DNA of 54,539 nucleotides from an uncultured Ruminobacter sp. GTDB lineage: Bacteria > Pseudomonadota > Gammaproteobacteria > Enterobacterales > Succinivibrionaceae. Location of the stretch: positions 1 to 54,539 of the forward strand of contig CACYPY010000004.1 of assembly GCA_902776415.1 (NCBI GenBank), in the 5' to 3' direction. A model generated the notes under the pieces. It worked only from the letters and a program-made list of their open reading frames with translations, had not been told where the DNA came from and searched no databases. Both the position numbers and the translations under genes were made by a program. Positions 37,726 through 48,318 of this stretch are shown in pieces; within the stretch, counting starts at the first letter, position 1; every line of letters begins with the position of its first letter.

Positions 37726-39258
37726 TTATTCGTTAACCAGTTTAAACAGAGGTTTGCCGGTCATTTCTGGCGGAATTTCCATTCCGGTAAGAGAGAGGAT
37801 GGTGGGGGCTAGATCAGAAAGTCTGCCGCCAGGTACCGCCTCAGCCTTTCTGCCGAAGTAAATCAGAGGAACCGGAAGATTGGTGTGAGCGGTATATGCG
37901 ACGCCGGTTTCGAGATCCTTCATGCGTTCTGCATTGCCGTGGTCAGCGGTAATAAGGCATTCGCCTCCCACCTTCTTAAGAGATTCGACAACGCGTCCGA
38001 TGCAGTGATCCACTGCCTCGCAGGCTTTTACAGCAGCCTCATACACTCCGGTATGTCCTACCATGTCACCGTTGGGGTAGTTGCAGATAATAACATCGTA
38101 CTTGGTACTCTCAATAGCGGCACAGAGCTTGTCGGTGAGCTCTTCGGAGCTCATTTCGGGCTGAAGGTCGTAAGTGGCTACCTTGGGACTCTGTACCAGA
38201 ATCCTGTCCTCTCCCGGAAATACGGTTTCCACACCGCCGTTGAAGAAGAAGGTGACATGAGCGTATTTTTCGGTTTCGGAAATTCTGAGCTGGGTTTTGC
38301 CGTGTTTGGAAAGCCATTCTCCGAGAGTGTTTACCAGATCCTCGGGAGGATAGGCGCATGCGGCATGGATATCGGTGGCATATTCGGTCAGCATTACGAA
38401 ATTGAGGGCAGGGCGAACCTTGCGCTCAAATCCGCTGAAGTCATCATTGGCAAAGGCACGGGAGATCTGGCGGGCACGGTCGGCACGGAAGTTCATGAAC
38501 AGAAGAGTGTCGCCGTCATTCATCTTTACCGGTTCTCCGATTACAGAAGCCTTGATGAACTCGTCGTTTTCATCACGGGCATAGGCAGCATTGAGAGCTG
38601 CGGTGGCAGAGGTAAAAGGCTCAAATCCGGAAACAGCCCGGGTGAGCAAATCATAGGCCTGTTCCACGCGATCCCAGCGGTTGTCCCGGTCCATGGCGTA
38701 ATAGCGGCCTACCATTGATGCGAAACGCCCGGTACCAAGTTCTTTGAACAGGGCTTCAAATCCGTCAATGGAACTCTGGGCGCTTCTGGGAGGAACATCG
38801 CGGCCGTCAGTGAAGGCATGGAAATATACCTTCTTTGCTCCCTTCTGAGCCAGCAACCTGAACACAGCCTTGATCTGATCCTCATGGCTGTGAACTCCTC
38901 CCGGGGACATCAGTCCCATTACGTGAACAGCACCGTCTTTTGCCAGAGTGGCGTCAATTGCTTCGTTAAAGGCTTTGTTTGTAAAGAAGTCGCCGTCACT
39001 GATGGATTTGGCAATTTTGGTAAGATCCTGATAAACGATGCGGCCGGCTCCGATATTGGTATGGCCGACCTCGGAATTTCCCATCTGTCCGTCAGGAAGT
39101 CCGACATCGATTCCGGAAGCCTGAATATCGGTGCTGGCATAGTTTTTTGCCAGAGCGTCAAGATTCGGTGTATTTGCATTTGCAACAGCATTAAATTCCC
39201 TGACCGGATTATCGCCCCAGCCATCCATGATTATAAGTGCAAAAGGTTTCTTTGCCAT
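37726..39258 (-). CDS. gpmI: Phosphoglycerate mutase, cofactor-independent
   Basis: GpmI (510 residues) interconverts 3- and 2-phosphoglycerate with two Mn ions. Ser62 in [14 protein letters not shown] is the phosphorylated residue; the metal motifs LIIMDGWG near the N-terminus and TADHGNAE in the C-terminal half are present. The ribosome binding site aaggaa lies before the ATG. It runs toward lower coordinates, divergent from the pullulanase gene. Confidence 0.96.
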   Translation of the reverse strand: MAKKPFALIIMDGWGDNPVREFNAVANANTPNLDALAKNYASTDIQASGIDVGLPDGQMGNSEVGHTNIGAGRIVYQDLTKIAKSISDGDFFTNKAFNEAIDATLAKDGAVHVMGLMSPGGVHSHEDQIKAVFRLLAQKGAKKVYFHAFTDGRDVPPRSAQSSIDGFEALFKELGTGRFASMVGRYYAMDRDNRWDRVEQAYDLLTRAVSGFEPFTSATAALNAAYARDENDEFIKASVIGEPVKMNDGDTLLFMNFRADRARQISRAFANDDFSGFERKVRPALNFVMLTEYATDIHAACAYPPEDLVNTLGEWLSKHGKTQLRISETEKYAHVTFFFNGGVETVFPGEDRILVQSPKVATYDLQPEMSSEELTDKLCAAIESTKYDVIICNYPNGDMVGHTGVYEAAVKACEAVDHCIGRVVESLKKVGGECLITADHGNAERMKDLETGVAYTAHTNLPVPLIYFGRKAEAVPGGRLSDLAPTILSLTGMEIPPEMTGKPLFKLVNE

Positions 39259-39705
39259 TTTTGTTCCTTCCTGATAGTAACGGTGTACATCACCTCTTTC
39301 AACCTGACCATTTTACACCAAATACTGAATTTCGGAGAGAAGACGGAGTATATGACAAAGGGGATGACAGCAGCCGGAAATATCGGGATTTCGGATGCCC
39401 GGTCTGGTAAGGCCTGGCAGGAAATAAGTGTTGCGTAATCTGCTGTCAGTGCCCGGCTGTCTGGATATGAAGGTTATTTCAGGCATTCCGGCATGGAAAA
39501 TCCGTTACATGACTGATTTTGAATTTTGCCGCTTTTATGCCCCCTTCTTTCTTTTGTTTGAGGGATGTCATTAAAAATCATTGTTCATTAAAGTATCATT
39601 AATCGCATTATGCTGACGTTTGCGGTTTGTGAATATCAGCATATGAATTCAGGGTGTCTTGCGCCTGCGGGATTCCTGTCTGTGATTATAAAAGGACTAA
39701 TGATT
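39259..39705. other. Divergent region between gpmI and pullulanase
   Basis: About 447 bases. The gpmI side has a possible -10 (taaaat on the minus strand near 39312). The pullulanase side holds an AT-rich block with repeated tcatt (39568-39610), listed as a finding. No confident MalT box or CRP site was found. No further gene is visible. Confidence 0.5.
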
Positions 39706-42700
39706 ATGACTCTAAAGAAGAAAAAACTGGGGTTGGCTGTCAGTGCCGCCATTTTTTCGTTTGCTCTTGCCGCCTGCGGCAGTTCCGGCAGTGGTGGCGG
39801 CGGAGATGAGCCGTTTAACCCGGAGAACCCCAGCTATGTTCCTGTTGCCGGCGGTGAACCGGTATCTCCCGGCGGACTCCATGCTCCGGGCAACGAACTT
39901 GATCCTGTGCCTAACAAGCTGGTAGTGCAGGTTCTGGATGAGGATTTGGGTTCTAATGGAACCAAGGCAGCCGAGGCCATGAATTATTCCGTCTGGCGCT
40001 GGGCCGGTGACGGGTGCGCCTCGGATATAGGAGACAGCCAGGCATCCGGAGAAGCCTGGGAAGACGGTGCCTACAAACCTACAGATCAGAATGAATACGG
40101 TATTATCTTCGAATTTGATGTCAGCAATTATGATGTGGACGGCTGCTCCGGATTTATTCTGAGAGATGAGGGCATTAACAAGTACCTTGATGAAAATCAG
40201 ATGCTGACCTGGACTGCTCAGGATCATGAAATCACCATTACCAAAAAGCGTGCGGAATCCTATGACTCCCGTGATGAGGCTTTCAATAATCTCTATTCCG
40301 CAGCCGCCGGTCTGGATGCCGAGGACACTTCCGCTCACTGGGTAAGCAGCAGTCTTCTGGTGTGGAAGAACAACAAGGATGAAAAGGGCAATGAACTTAA
40401 TGTTCGTCTGCAGTACAATCCCGACGCCCTCATTGAACCGAACGGGGACGGACTCCTTAACGGCGAGTTCGTGAATCTCGAAAAGACCGATCTTCCGGAA
40501 GATATTATTCAGAAGAATAACAATCTCAGGGATTTCCAGGCCTATAAGATTCCTGACGGCACCAATCTTGATCTTAAAAGGATTCTTCGCGGCGAAGCTC
40601 TCCTCCTGGGGCTTGATGATAAGAATCAGGTAAAGAAAGCTGCCCGCATCCAGACCGCCATGCTTATCGATGAGCTCTATGCCGATAAGGCCGTCAGGGT
40701 TCAGGATCTCGGAGCCACTGCAGGTTCGGCCGGAGTAACCTTTAAGGTTTGGGCTCCGACAGCCAAGTCTCTTACCGTTCATATCTGGCCGGATGCTGTA
40801 AACAATGTCTGGGAGGATGCCGGCGGTGCCATGGTGCTGGACGAGGAAACCGGTGTCTGGTCGTACACTACCGACAAGGCCAATACCGAGGGCACGGCAG
40901 CTTACAAGTACGAGATTAACGTATATCATCCGGCTACCAGAAAGTTTGAGGATATGTGGGTAACCGATCCCTATTCCCTCAGCCTGTACTCCGGCAATTC
41001 CGCGTTAATCGATCTTGACAACGCAAAGGCCAAGCCGGAGGGATGGGACAGCGTCAGAGCGCCGCATTCGCAGGCAAACAGTTCCGATATTGCCGCCATG
41101 GTAATCACCGAATCTCATCTCAGGGATCTCACGGTCGGAACCGACAAGGGGGTCAGCGCTGAGCATCAGGGCAAGTATCTGGGTCTTACCGAGCTTGATT
41201 CTGCGGTTGGCAAGCATCTTAAGAAATTAAGCGATGCCGGTGTCACCCATATTGAGCTTCTTCCGATGTATGACATTGCCTCCATCAATGAGGATGACGT
41301 GTTTAACAACAAGACTGCGGATGTGACCATTACCGGAAAGGAGTTCTGCGACCGCATTGAGGCCGAGAGTACCGAACCCATTAATGTCTGCGGCGATAAC
41401 CGTCTGGTTTATGACATTCTTGCAGAAGCTTCCGCTAACGATAATGCCGATGATGCAAAGGTTTCCACTTTCCTTGGGAATTATGTGAAGGATAAGGACT
41501 CCTACAACTGGGGCTACGACCCGTGGCACTATCAGGTTCCCGAAGGCTCCTATGCCACTTCCATTGCCGACCCTTATACCAGAGTCAAGGAAATCCGCGA
41601 GATGATTTTCTCTCTCAAGAAGGATTACGGCATGAATGTCATTCTTGACGTGGTATACAATCATACCGACGGTGCCGGTGTTGAAAAGGATTCCTCGGTA
41701 CTGGACAAGCTGGTTCCCTGGTACTACAACCGTCTCAATCCGGAAACGGGCAATGTTCTTGCCGATACCTGCTGCTCCGATTCCGCTGCCGAACACAGGA
41801 TGTTTGCCAAGCTGATGGAGGATACTCTGGTAACCTGGGCAAAGGACTACAAGATTGACGCCTTCCGCTTCGACCTTATGGGGTACATTCCCAAGCAGGT
41901 TATGGTGGACACTTTGGCCAATGTCAAGGAAAGAGCCTCCAACAAGGAGATGTACTTCTTCGGCGAAGGCTGGGATGCCGGTTCCGCAGCAAATGTGGTC
42001 GGCGGTGAGAACAATGCCACCCAGATCAATATGCATGACACCCTTATCGGTACCTTCAATGACCGTATTCGTGACGGTGTCAGAGGCTCCGGACCTTTTG
42101 ATCACGGCGATGATCTCATCAAGCTTCAGGGTTTTGCCACCGGGCGCTGCACCGAAATGAACGACAAGAGGCTGGAGCTGGATCCGGGGTATACCTGCGA
42201 TGCTGCCAGTGAAAACGATGCTGACTATGGCATGCATCCTCTCAACTGGCAGGATGTTATCAGAATCAGCATGGCGGGCAATCTGAGAGACTATCCTCTC
42301 AAGACCTATACCGACGAGGTAAAAACCGGCAAGGATATCTCCTACTGGAATGCCATTGCGGGCTATGGCGATTCCCCGATCAATACCATCAACTATGTGT
42401 CCAAGCATGATAATCAGGCAGTCTTTGATCTCATCATGTACAAGGCCAAGAAAACCAACACCATGGAAACCAAGGCCAAGATGCAGGGCATTGCCGTGGC
42501 CACTGTAATGTTCGGTCAGTCTCCGGTATTCGATCAGCAGGGTACGGATCTTCTGAGAACCAAGTATTTCCAGAATGACAGCTACAATACCGGCGATTTC
42601 TCCAATAAGGTGAACTATGCCTCCGATCAGGGCAATGAGTTTATTCCGGGAGCTTTGGTGAACAAGGTCAAGGATGTGTCAGACTGGGGTGCTATTACAG

Positions 42701-43095
42701 AAGTGTCCGAGTATAACTCCGATGTCGGTGCCGAGATTAAGGCCAAAATGTCAGATACCTACAATGCCATGCTGACCATCAGAAAGGAACACAATCTGTT
42801 CTATCTTGGTGATGCCGAGCTCATCAAGCAGAATGTGTCATTCCTTAATGTAGGCAAGACCCAGGAACCGGGACTTATCGTAATGAAGGTTACCAACCCC
42901 GGTGATACCGGAGTTGCCGGCAACAACATGGCTGTGGTGATGCTTAACGCCAAGCCGAAACCCACCAAGTTCACTGTTGCCGACCTTGATGGAGCTGCAG
43001 CTCTGGATACCGGTCCGCTGTACAAGGATGGCTGTGCCATTGACGGCAATGACATTACCGCTCAGCCGTGGACCGTGTGCGTGTTTGCCAAGTAA
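39706..43095 (+). CDS. pulA: Type I pullulanase, surface lipoprotein
   Basis: A 1129-residue starch-debranching enzyme (glycoside hydrolase family 13, subfamily 13). The signal peptide ends in LAAC with Cys24 as lipid site and Gly at +2, so it goes to the outer membrane and probably the cell surface by type II secretion, as in Klebsiella PulA. Order of parts: lipobox, Gly-rich linker, N-terminal domain with a carbohydrate-binding look (about 60-330), CBM48 (about 343-440), and the catalytic barrel with YNWGYDP (600-606), NVILDVVYNHT, nucleophile Asp723 (FRFDLMG), Glu754 (EGWDAG) and Asp902 (SKHDNQ). Start at 39706 has aagga nine bases upstream. Confidence 0.95.
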   Translation: MTLKKKKLGLAVSAAIFSFALAACGSSGSGGGGDEPFNPENPSYVPVAGGEPVSPGGLHAPGNELDPVPNKLVVQVLDEDLGSNGTKAAEAMNYSVWRWAGDGCASDIGDSQASGEAWEDGAYKPTDQNEYGIIFEFDVSNYDVDGCSGFILRDEGINKYLDENQMLTWTAQDHEITITKKRAESYDSRDEAFNNLYSAAAGLDAEDTSAHWVSSSLLVWKNNKDEKGNELNVRLQYNPDALIEPNGDGLLNGEFVNLEKTDLPEDIIQKNNNLRDFQAYKIPDGTNLDLKRILRGEALLLGLDDKNQVKKAARIQTAMLIDELYADKAVRVQDLGATAGSAGVTFKVWAPTAKSLTVHIWPDAVNNVWEDAGGAMVLDEETGVWSYTTDKANTEGTAAYKYEINVYHPATRKFEDMWVTDPYSLSLYSGNSALIDLDNAKAKPEGWDSVRAPHSQANSSDIAAMVITESHLRDLTVGTDKGVSAEHQGKYLGLTELDSAVGKHLKKLSDAGVTHIELLPMYDIASINEDDVFNNKTADVTITGKEFCDRIEAESTEPINVCGDNRLVYDILAEASANDNADDAKVSTFLGNYVKDKDSYNWGYDPWHYQVPEGSYATSIADPYTRVKEIREMIFSLKKDYGMNVILDVVYNHTDGAGVEKDSSVLDKLVPWYYNRLNPETGNVLADTCCSDSAAEHRMFAKLMEDTLVTWAKDYKIDAFRFDLMGYIPKQVMVDTLANVKERASNKEMYFFGEGWDAGSAANVVGGENNATQINMHDTLIGTFNDRIRDGVRGSGPFDHGDDLIKLQGFATGRCTEMNDKRLELDPGYTCDAASENDADYGMHPLNWQDVIRISMAGNLRDYPLKTYTDEVKTGKDISYWNAIAGYGDSPINTINYVSKHDNQAVFDLIMYKAKKTNTMETKAKMQGIAVATVMFGQSPVFDQQGTDLLRTKYFQNDSYNTGDFSNKVNYASDQGNEFIPGALVNKVKDVSDWGAITEVSEYNSDVGAEIKAKMSDTYNAMLTIRKEHNLFYLGDAELIKQNVSFLNVGKTQEPGLIVMKVTNPGDTGVAGNNMAVVMLNAKPKPTKFTVADLDGAAALDTGPLYKDGCAIDGNDITAQPWTVCVFAK

Positions 43096-43121
43096 TCAGC
43101 CAAAGCTAGATTAGGTTGTAC

Positions 43122-43157
43122 AAGGGCCGGGATCATTCAGTTGGTTCCGGCCTTTCT
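43122..43157 (+). terminator. Terminator of the pullulanase gene
   Basis: Stem ggccggga/ttccggcc (one G-U pair) with a loop of about 12 bases, flanked by aag and cttt. It lies 27 bases after the stop. Confidence 0.75.
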
Positions 43158-43246
43158 TATGGGGCTGTGCCGCGGATATCATTTTTTGAATAGTGTTCGG
43201 CGGTATGTTATCATTCTCGGGAATTCTTCAGGCAGGAAACAGAAAT

Positions 43247-43714
43247 ATGAACGAATCAGTTGAGGCTCTCTCGTTCGGAGCGGAGCTTGTTACCTTTGCT
43301 ACCAACCATTTCATTATGACCATGATATGGGTGCTGGGTTTCGGATATCTTATATGGCTTCAGATTAACATAATGATCGACGGCATCAAATCCGTGGATC
43401 ACAACAAAATGGCATACCTGATGAACAGTAAGGGAATGGGCATCGTTGATATCAGAAGCGGAGAGGAGTATCGCAAGGGACATATACCCGGTTCGGTATC
43501 CGTTGAGGTTTCGGAAATTGAGAAGCAGAATTTTTCCCTTATCGAAAAATACCGGAATTCCGGAGTGGTAATTGTCGGCAAAACCTATGGTGATTCCGAG
43601 GCCTATAATTGTGCGAAGGTTCTTAAAAAGAACGGTTTTAAAAATACTTTTTTGCTGGACGGTGGTATCCTTGACTGGAACGGCAGCGGACTGCCCACCG
43701 CAACTGGCAAATAA
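43247..43714 (+). CDS. yibN: YibN-like membrane rhodanese, active Cys missing
   Basis: A 155-residue protein with a membrane helix at about residues 23-43 and a rhodanese domain (VDIRSGEEYRKGHIPGSVSVE, LLDGGILDWNGSGLP). The active-site loop is VIVGKTYGDSEAY, without the catalytic Cys, so it is probably not a sulfurtransferase. E. coli YibN has a similar altered loop. The order yibN-secB-gpsA is that of E. coli except that grxC is missing between yibN and secB. The ATG at 43247 follows aggaaa. Confidence 0.85.
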   Translation: MNESVEALSFGAELVTFATNHFIMTMIWVLGFGYLIWLQINIMIDGIKSVDHNKMAYLMNSKGMGIVDIRSGEEYRKGHIPGSVSVEVSEIEKQNFSLIEKYRNSGVVIVGKTYGDSEAYNCAKVLKKNGFKNTFLLDGGILDWNGSGLPTATGK

Positions 43715-43756
43715 ACAGTTTTGTTATCTGAAATTATTGATATTTAGGAAAATATA

Positions 43757-44251
43757 ATGGCTGAAAACAGCAATGAAAATGCAGCCGGTACCCAGAATCC
43801 GGCTTTTGATATCATCAGACTTTATGTTAAGGATCTTTCTTTGGAAACTCCCAACACTCCGAACGTTTTTCAGAAGGAGTGGAAGCCTGAGACCAAGCTC
43901 GATCTTGACGTTAAGCATAACGTCATAGATGATGCCCATCATGTATACGAAGTGGTTCTCCGCATCACCGCGACCGTTTCCATCGGCGGCGAGACGGCAT
44001 TTCTGGCAGAGGTTAATCAGGCCGGTATTTTCCATATTGAGAATTTCCCCGAGCAGCAGGTTGATCACATGCTGAATGCCTTTATACCGAACATCCTGTT
44101 CCCGTATGCCCGTGAACTTGTTTCCGATCTCAGCAACAGAGCAAGCTTCCCTCCGCTTAATCTTGCCCCGATCAATTTTGAGGCCGTTTACGCGCAGAGA
44201 TTGCAGCAGCAGGCTCAGGCTGGTGCTCAGGCTCAGACTGAAACCAAGTAA
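43757..44251 (+). CDS. secB: Protein export chaperone SecB
   Basis: SecB (164 residues) keeps preproteins unfolded and hands them to SecA. The family pattern is intact: [14 protein letters not shown], the acidic SecA-binding strand, [31 protein letters not shown] and [15 protein letters not shown]. It is followed after nine bases by gpsA. It would serve the exported pilus, pullulanase and other envelope proteins seen here. Confidence 0.95.
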   Translation: MAENSNENAAGTQNPAFDIIRLYVKDLSLETPNTPNVFQKEWKPETKLDLDVKHNVIDDAHHVYEVVLRITATVSIGGETAFLAEVNQAGIFHIENFPEQQVDHMLNAFIPNILFPYARELVSDLSNRASFPPLNLAPINFEAVYAQRLQQQAQAGAQAQTETK

Positions 44252-44259
44252 CGTCTGAA

Positions 44260-45258
44260 ATGAAGTATTCAGCGTCAATAATAGGGGCGGGATCTTACGG
44301 AACCGCCCTTGCTGTTTCTCTGACGAGGAATGGAAAAAAAGTGCTTCTCTGGGCAAGAGAGGCAGATTGCGTTCTTGAAATGCGAAAATCCCGCACTAAC
44401 AGCATTTTTTTACCGGGGATTTCTTTTCCGGAGACGCTTGATGTCACGGATGATCTGAAAGAAGCAATGTCCGGCTCGGATATTATCCTGCTGGCGGTTC
44501 CCAGCAAGGCTTTCGGGGAAGTGTTGAGAGAAATCAGGCCTTATATGACACCAGGTCATAAGGTTGTCTGGGCCACCAAAGGCCTTGAAAGCGGCACCGG
44601 GAGACTTCTGAGCGAGGTGGCTGAGGAAATTCTGGGCAGCAATATTCCCTTTGCCGTGATTTCCGGGCCGACCTTTGCCAGGGAACTGGCCACCGGGCTT
44701 CCTACTGCAATTGCGGTTTCCGGTAACAATGATGCGTTTATCAGAGAGTTTTCCGAAATTATTCACTCCAGCAAGAACTTCAGGGTTTATCCGAATCCGG
44801 ATTTCATCGGGGTTCAAATTGGCGGGACGGTAAAAAATGTTATTGCCATAGGTACCGGACTTTCCGACGGTCTTGGTTTTGGAGCAAATGCCAGAACCGC
44901 CCTGATAACCAGAGGTCTTGTGGAAATGCAACGGCTCGGGGTAGCCATGGGTGCAAGGCCGGTAACCTTTATGGGGATGGCTGGACTTGGAGATCTGGTG
45001 CTGACATGTACCGATAATCAGTCGCGAAACCGGAGGTTCGGTCTGGCTCTGGGGCAGGGAGCTACGCCGGAGGAGGCCATGAAGTCCATTGGTCAGGCTG
45101 TGGAGGGCTGGTATAACACCAAGGAGGTTCATGCTCTCTCCGAAAAGCTGAAGGTAGACATGCCTATCTGCGAGGAAATATACCAGGTGCTTTTCAATGG
45201 CAAATCTGCAAAAGACGCCACGGCGACCCTGCTGTCAAGGCGCATGAAGGATGAGTAA
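44260..45258 (+). CDS. gpsA: Glycerol-3-phosphate dehydrogenase [NAD(P)+]
   Basis: GpsA (332 residues) makes sn-glycerol 3-phosphate for phospholipid synthesis. The nucleotide fold begins [34 protein letters not shown] and the catalytic Lys region ([13 protein letters not shown]) match. It sits last in yibN-secB-gpsA, with a terminator after it. Confidence 0.96.
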   Translation: MKYSASIIGAGSYGTALAVSLTRNGKKVLLWAREADCVLEMRKSRTNSIFLPGISFPETLDVTDDLKEAMSGSDIILLAVPSKAFGEVLREIRPYMTPGHKVVWATKGLESGTGRLLSEVAEEILGSNIPFAVISGPTFARELATGLPTAIAVSGNNDAFIREFSEIIHSSKNFRVYPNPDFIGVQIGGTVKNVIAIGTGLSDGLGFGANARTALITRGLVEMQRLGVAMGARPVTFMGMAGLGDLVLTCTDNQSRNRRFGLALGQGATPEEAMKSIGQAVEGWYNTKEVHALSEKLKVDMPICEEIYQVLFNGKSAKDATATLLSRRMKDE

Positions 45259-45287
45259 ATTTGCTTTGATGTCCGAAGTTTTAAATG

Positions 45288-45311
45288 AAGCCCCGGTTTT
45301 CCGGGGCTTTT
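45288..45311 (+). terminator. Terminator of gpsA
   Basis: Stem gccccgg/ccggggc with a tttt loop, followed by tttt. About 30 bases after the stop codon. Read from the right it could also serve nfuA, which converges. Confidence 0.85.
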
Positions 45312-45363
45312 AAGTGCATGAAGGATTACTGACGGAAAAATGAATTGAACTTCCGGTCAGATT

Positions 45364-45954
45364 TTACTTTGCCAGCGTGTAGGTTTTTTCGGTTACTTCA
45401 TGAACAGTGGCATCCACCACTTCTTTGACCATCCCCGGGAATGCCTGCTTCAGATTGGCTTCGATGCCGTCTTTCAGTGTCATGTTTGCCATGGAGCAGC
45501 CTTTGCACCCCCCGGAGAATTCAATCATTACCACGCCGTCCTCGGATACAGCAGTGATTTTTGCAAATCCTCCGTGATCAGCCAGGGTGGGATTAATTGT
45601 GCGAAGCATGTAGCTTTCCAGCTTGTCGCGCAGCGGGGCGTCATCGGGAACGTCGCGTTTTTTCAGTTCCGGCGCCTTGAATGTCAGAGTGCCGTGTCCG
45701 TTTCCGGCATCTTCGTAATCAATAACCGCATTTTCCAGATAGGGCTGACTCATGCGATCAATGACCACATTAAAGCCCTGATGTCTGAAAATATCATCCT
45801 GAAATGAAACGGAATTCTTCGGGCAATACAGTATTCCGCATTCCACTCCCGGGGTTCCGGGATTTGATACAAAAACCCGAATTCCGGTTTCGGGGGCCTG
45901 TTTGCTGAGCAGAGCGCGGAAATACTCTTCCGCCTTTTCGGTAATGGTAATCAT
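45364..45954 (-). CDS. nfuA: Fe-S biogenesis protein NfuA
   Basis: NfuA (196 residues) holds a [4Fe-4S] cluster between two copies and delivers it to client enzymes. The C-terminal Nfu domain has the cluster motif GGCKGCSM; the N-terminal part is a degenerate A-type carrier fold (IRVFVSNPGTPGVECGILY). The start is the ATG at 45954. It converges on gpsA. An anaerobe with many Fe-S enzymes would need it. Confidence 0.93.
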   Translation of the reverse strand: MITITEKAEEYFRALLSKQAPETGIRVFVSNPGTPGVECGILYCPKNSVSFQDDIFRHQGFNVVIDRMSQPYLENAVIDYEDAGNGHGTLTFKAPELKKRDVPDDAPLRDKLESYMLRTINPTLADHGGFAKITAVSEDGVVMIEFSGGCKGCSMANMTLKDGIEANLKQAFPGMVKEVVDATVHEVTEKTYTLAK

Positions 45955-45989
45955 TTAAAAATACAGATTTTGGTAAAGAGATATGCCGA

Positions 45990-46021
45990 AAGAATAAAGG
46001 AGCGGATAAGCCGCCCCTTTT
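45990..46021 (-). terminator. Terminator of the 64-residue protein gene
   Basis: On the minus strand the stem aaaggggcgg/ccgctccttt (one G-U pair) with a five-base loop is followed by att. It lies just downstream of the small gene at 46041-46235 and upstream of the nfuA start. Confidence 0.7.
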
Positions 46022-46040
46022 GCAGGATAAAATAGGGGAT

Positions 46041-46235
46041 CTATACGCCGTGAGGCTCATCCTCGCCGTTCAGACCGTTATCATTGAGATGCGGCTTTAA
46101 CTGATAGGAAATATTGCCGTCCTCGTCCTTTTTCATGGTAATGTCGCCGCCGGTAATAAGCATTGACTTTACAGCTGCCATTTCGGTTTTGATTTCTTTG
46201 AGAAGCGCAAGGATCTCGTCGTTCTTGTCTGCCAT
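46041..46235 (-). CDS. Small acidic coiled-coil protein, unknown function
   Basis: A 64-residue protein not recognised as a known family. Residues 1-27 (DEILALLKEIKTEMAAVKSML) have heptad-like hydrophobic spacing, suggesting a short coiled coil or dimerisation helix; the rest is polar, ending NGLNGEDEPHGV. It has a good ribosome binding site (gaggt) and its own terminator, so it looks real. It lies between nfuA and pckA. Confidence 0.6.
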   Translation of the reverse strand: MADKNDEILALLKEIKTEMAAVKSMLITGGDITMKKDEDGNISYQLKPHLNDNGLNGEDEPHGV

Positions 46236-46591
46236 GGTGGATACCTCAGTTTCAAGCTGTTAGTGATACCTTTTCGGAATCGCTGATGAAATAATCTGTT
46301 CCCGGGCATCGGTTTTTCAGATTGCCGAAAGCAGATTCTGCCATAACAGGGCGTGGTTATAAAGGAAATATGCCGGGAATTTTTTTCAAAACTGGGTGTA
46401 AATCATCTTTCACGGCAGAGGGAAGATGTTTTCAGAAGATTTTATGAGGCAGTTTCATGAGCGAATGCCGGACTTCACTTTTTTTTGGTCAAACCTGAAA
46501 TATATAAATAGACTAAAGCATGATGATCACTTACAATCATCCATGGTCTTTTTTTAATTTTTTGCTGTTATAGATGGGAGATAATTCATCC
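46236..46591. other. Intergenic region upstream of pckA
   Basis: About 356 bases between the small acidic gene and pckA. An AT-rich stretch with tatataaata (46501-46510) is the best promoter region for pckA, but the spacing to ttggtc (46485) is too short for a standard site. No gene or RNA recognised. Confidence 0.4.
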
Positions 46592-48202
46592 ATGGCATTT
46601 GATAAGAAGGTACTTGAAAAGTACGGCATCACCGGCGCAACCGAAGTTCTTTACAATCCCTCATATGAGGTTCTTTTCAACGAGGAAACCAAGGAAGGTC
46701 TTACCGGTTTTGATGTTGGTCAGGAAACCGAGCTCGGTGCAATCAATGTAATGACTGGTGTCTATACTGGCCGTTCCCCTAAGGACAAGTTCATTGTTGA
46801 TGACGAAAATTCCCATGATACCGTATGGTGGACCAGTGAAGAATATCCTAACGACAATCACCGCGCTACCAAAGAAGCCTGGGATGCTGTGAAGGATCTT
46901 GCCAAGAAGGAGCTTTCCAACAAGAAACTTTATGTTGTTGATGGTTTCTGCGGCGCCAACAAGGATACCCGCATGAAGGTTCGCTTCATTGTTGAGGTTG
47001 CCTGGCAGGCTCATTTTGTAACCAATATGTTCATTCGTCCTCAGACCGAGGCTGATTTTGAGCAGGAGCCTGATTTTATCGTTTACAACGCTTCCAAGGC
47101 CAAAGTTGAAAACTTCAAGGAACTCGGTCTTAATTCCGAAACCGCAGTTGTATTCAATGTAACCACCAAGGAACAGGTTATCCTTAACACCTGGTATGGC
47201 GGCGAGATGAAGAAGGGTATGTTCTCAATGATGAACTACTACCTCCCTCTGAAGGGCATTGCTTCCATGCACTGTTCCGCAAACTGCGATATGAACGGCG
47301 AAAATACCGCTATTTTCTTCGGTCTGTCAGGCACCGGCAAGACCACTCTTTCCACCGATCCGAAGCGCAAGCTTATCGGCGATGACGAGCACGGATGGGA
47401 TGATAACGGCGTGTTCAATTTCGAAGGCGGTTGCTATGCCAAGGTTATCAACCTTGACAAGGATTCTGAGCCGGATATTTACAATGCCATTCATCGTGAC
47501 GCTCTCCTTGAGAATGTTACTGTTGATGCTGACGGCAAGATTGACTTTGCCGATAAGAAGGTAACCGAAAACACCCGTGTTTCCTATCCTATTTATCACA
47601 TCAAGAACATTGTTCGCCCGATTTCTTCCGCTCCGGCAGCCAAGCAGGTTATCTTCCTTTCTGCTGATGCTTTCGGTGTTCTGCCTCCGGTATCCATTCT
47701 TGACAAGGGACAGACTCAGTACTACTTCCTCTCCGGCTTTACCGCCAAGTTGGCCGGTACCGAGAGAGGCATTACCCAGCCTACTCCGACCTTCTCAGCA
47801 TGCTTTGGTCAGGCCTTCCTGGAACTCCATCCTACCAAATACGGAGAAGAGCTGGTCAAGCACATGGACAAGAGCGGTGCCAAGGCTTACCTCGTAAACA
47901 CCGGCTGGAACGGCACCGGCAAGCGTATCTCAATTAAGGATACCCGTGGCATCATCGATGCGATCCTCAACCACAGCATTGATCAGGCTGAGACCAAGGT
48001 AATCCCGATCTTCAATTTTGTGGTTCCTACCAAGCTTGAAGGCGTTGATACCAACATCCTTGATCCTCGCAACACCTATGCAGATCCTGCAAAGTGGGAA
48101 GAGAATGCCAAGGATCTTGCTGCTCGCTTCATCAAGAATTTCAAAAAGTATGAAGGCAACGAGGCTGGCAAGGCTCTTGTAGCTTCCGGTCCTAAGCTCT
48201 AA
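46592..48202 (+). CDS. pckA: Phosphoenolpyruvate carboxykinase (ATP)
   Basis: PckA (536 residues) interconverts oxaloacetate and PEP with ATP. Kinase motif [10 protein letters not shown] binds nucleotide, GDDEHGWDD binds metal, and the N-terminal [15 protein letters not shown] and SMHCSAN blocks are typical. From memory the sequence is very close to the Anaerobiospirillum succiniciproducens enzyme, where the reaction runs toward oxaloacetate for succinate formation. Codon use is strongly biased (ggc, ctt, gct), a sign of high expression. Start at 46592 follows gggag; the upstream ATG at 46574 is not favoured. Confidence 0.96.
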   Translation: MAFDKKVLEKYGITGATEVLYNPSYEVLFNEETKEGLTGFDVGQETELGAINVMTGVYTGRSPKDKFIVDDENSHDTVWWTSEEYPNDNHRATKEAWDAVKDLAKKELSNKKLYVVDGFCGANKDTRMKVRFIVEVAWQAHFVTNMFIRPQTEADFEQEPDFIVYNASKAKVENFKELGLNSETAVVFNVTTKEQVILNTWYGGEMKKGMFSMMNYYLPLKGIASMHCSANCDMNGENTAIFFGLSGTGKTTLSTDPKRKLIGDDEHGWDDNGVFNFEGGCYAKVINLDKDSEPDIYNAIHRDALLENVTVDADGKIDFADKKVTENTRVSYPIYHIKNIVRPISSAPAAKQVIFLSADAFGVLPPVSILDKGQTQYYFLSGFTAKLAGTERGITQPTPTFSACFGQAFLELHPTKYGEELVKHMDKSGAKAYLVNTGWNGTGKRISIKDTRGIIDAILNHSIDQAETKVIPIFNFVVPTKLEGVDTNILDPRNTYADPAKWEENAKDLAARFIKNFKKYEGNEAGKALVASGPKL

Positions 48203-48229
48203 TTTGCTTTAGAACTGTTTTGAACAGGG

Positions 48230-48258
48230 AGAGGCCACCGTCTGGTGGCTTCTTTTAT
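48230..48258 (+). terminator. Terminator of pckA
   Basis: Stem gccacc/ggtggc, loop gtct, followed by ttcttttattt. About 30 bases after the stop. Confidence 0.8.
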
Positions 48259-48318
48259 TTATAAAGCTTTCGGAAGAAGAGAGCTTTGTTGTTATTTGCT
48301 GATGCGGAGGTATACGTT

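Noticed and set aside
39555..39572. MalT box upstream of pullulanase
   Set aside because: gagggatg differs too much from the ggggatgagg consensus and has no second copy at the expected spacing.
39712..42408. Long antisense frames inside the pullulanase gene (39712-40929 and 41227-42408)
   Set aside because: They run opposite to a well supported enzyme gene, show no domain and are a side effect of its strong codon bias.
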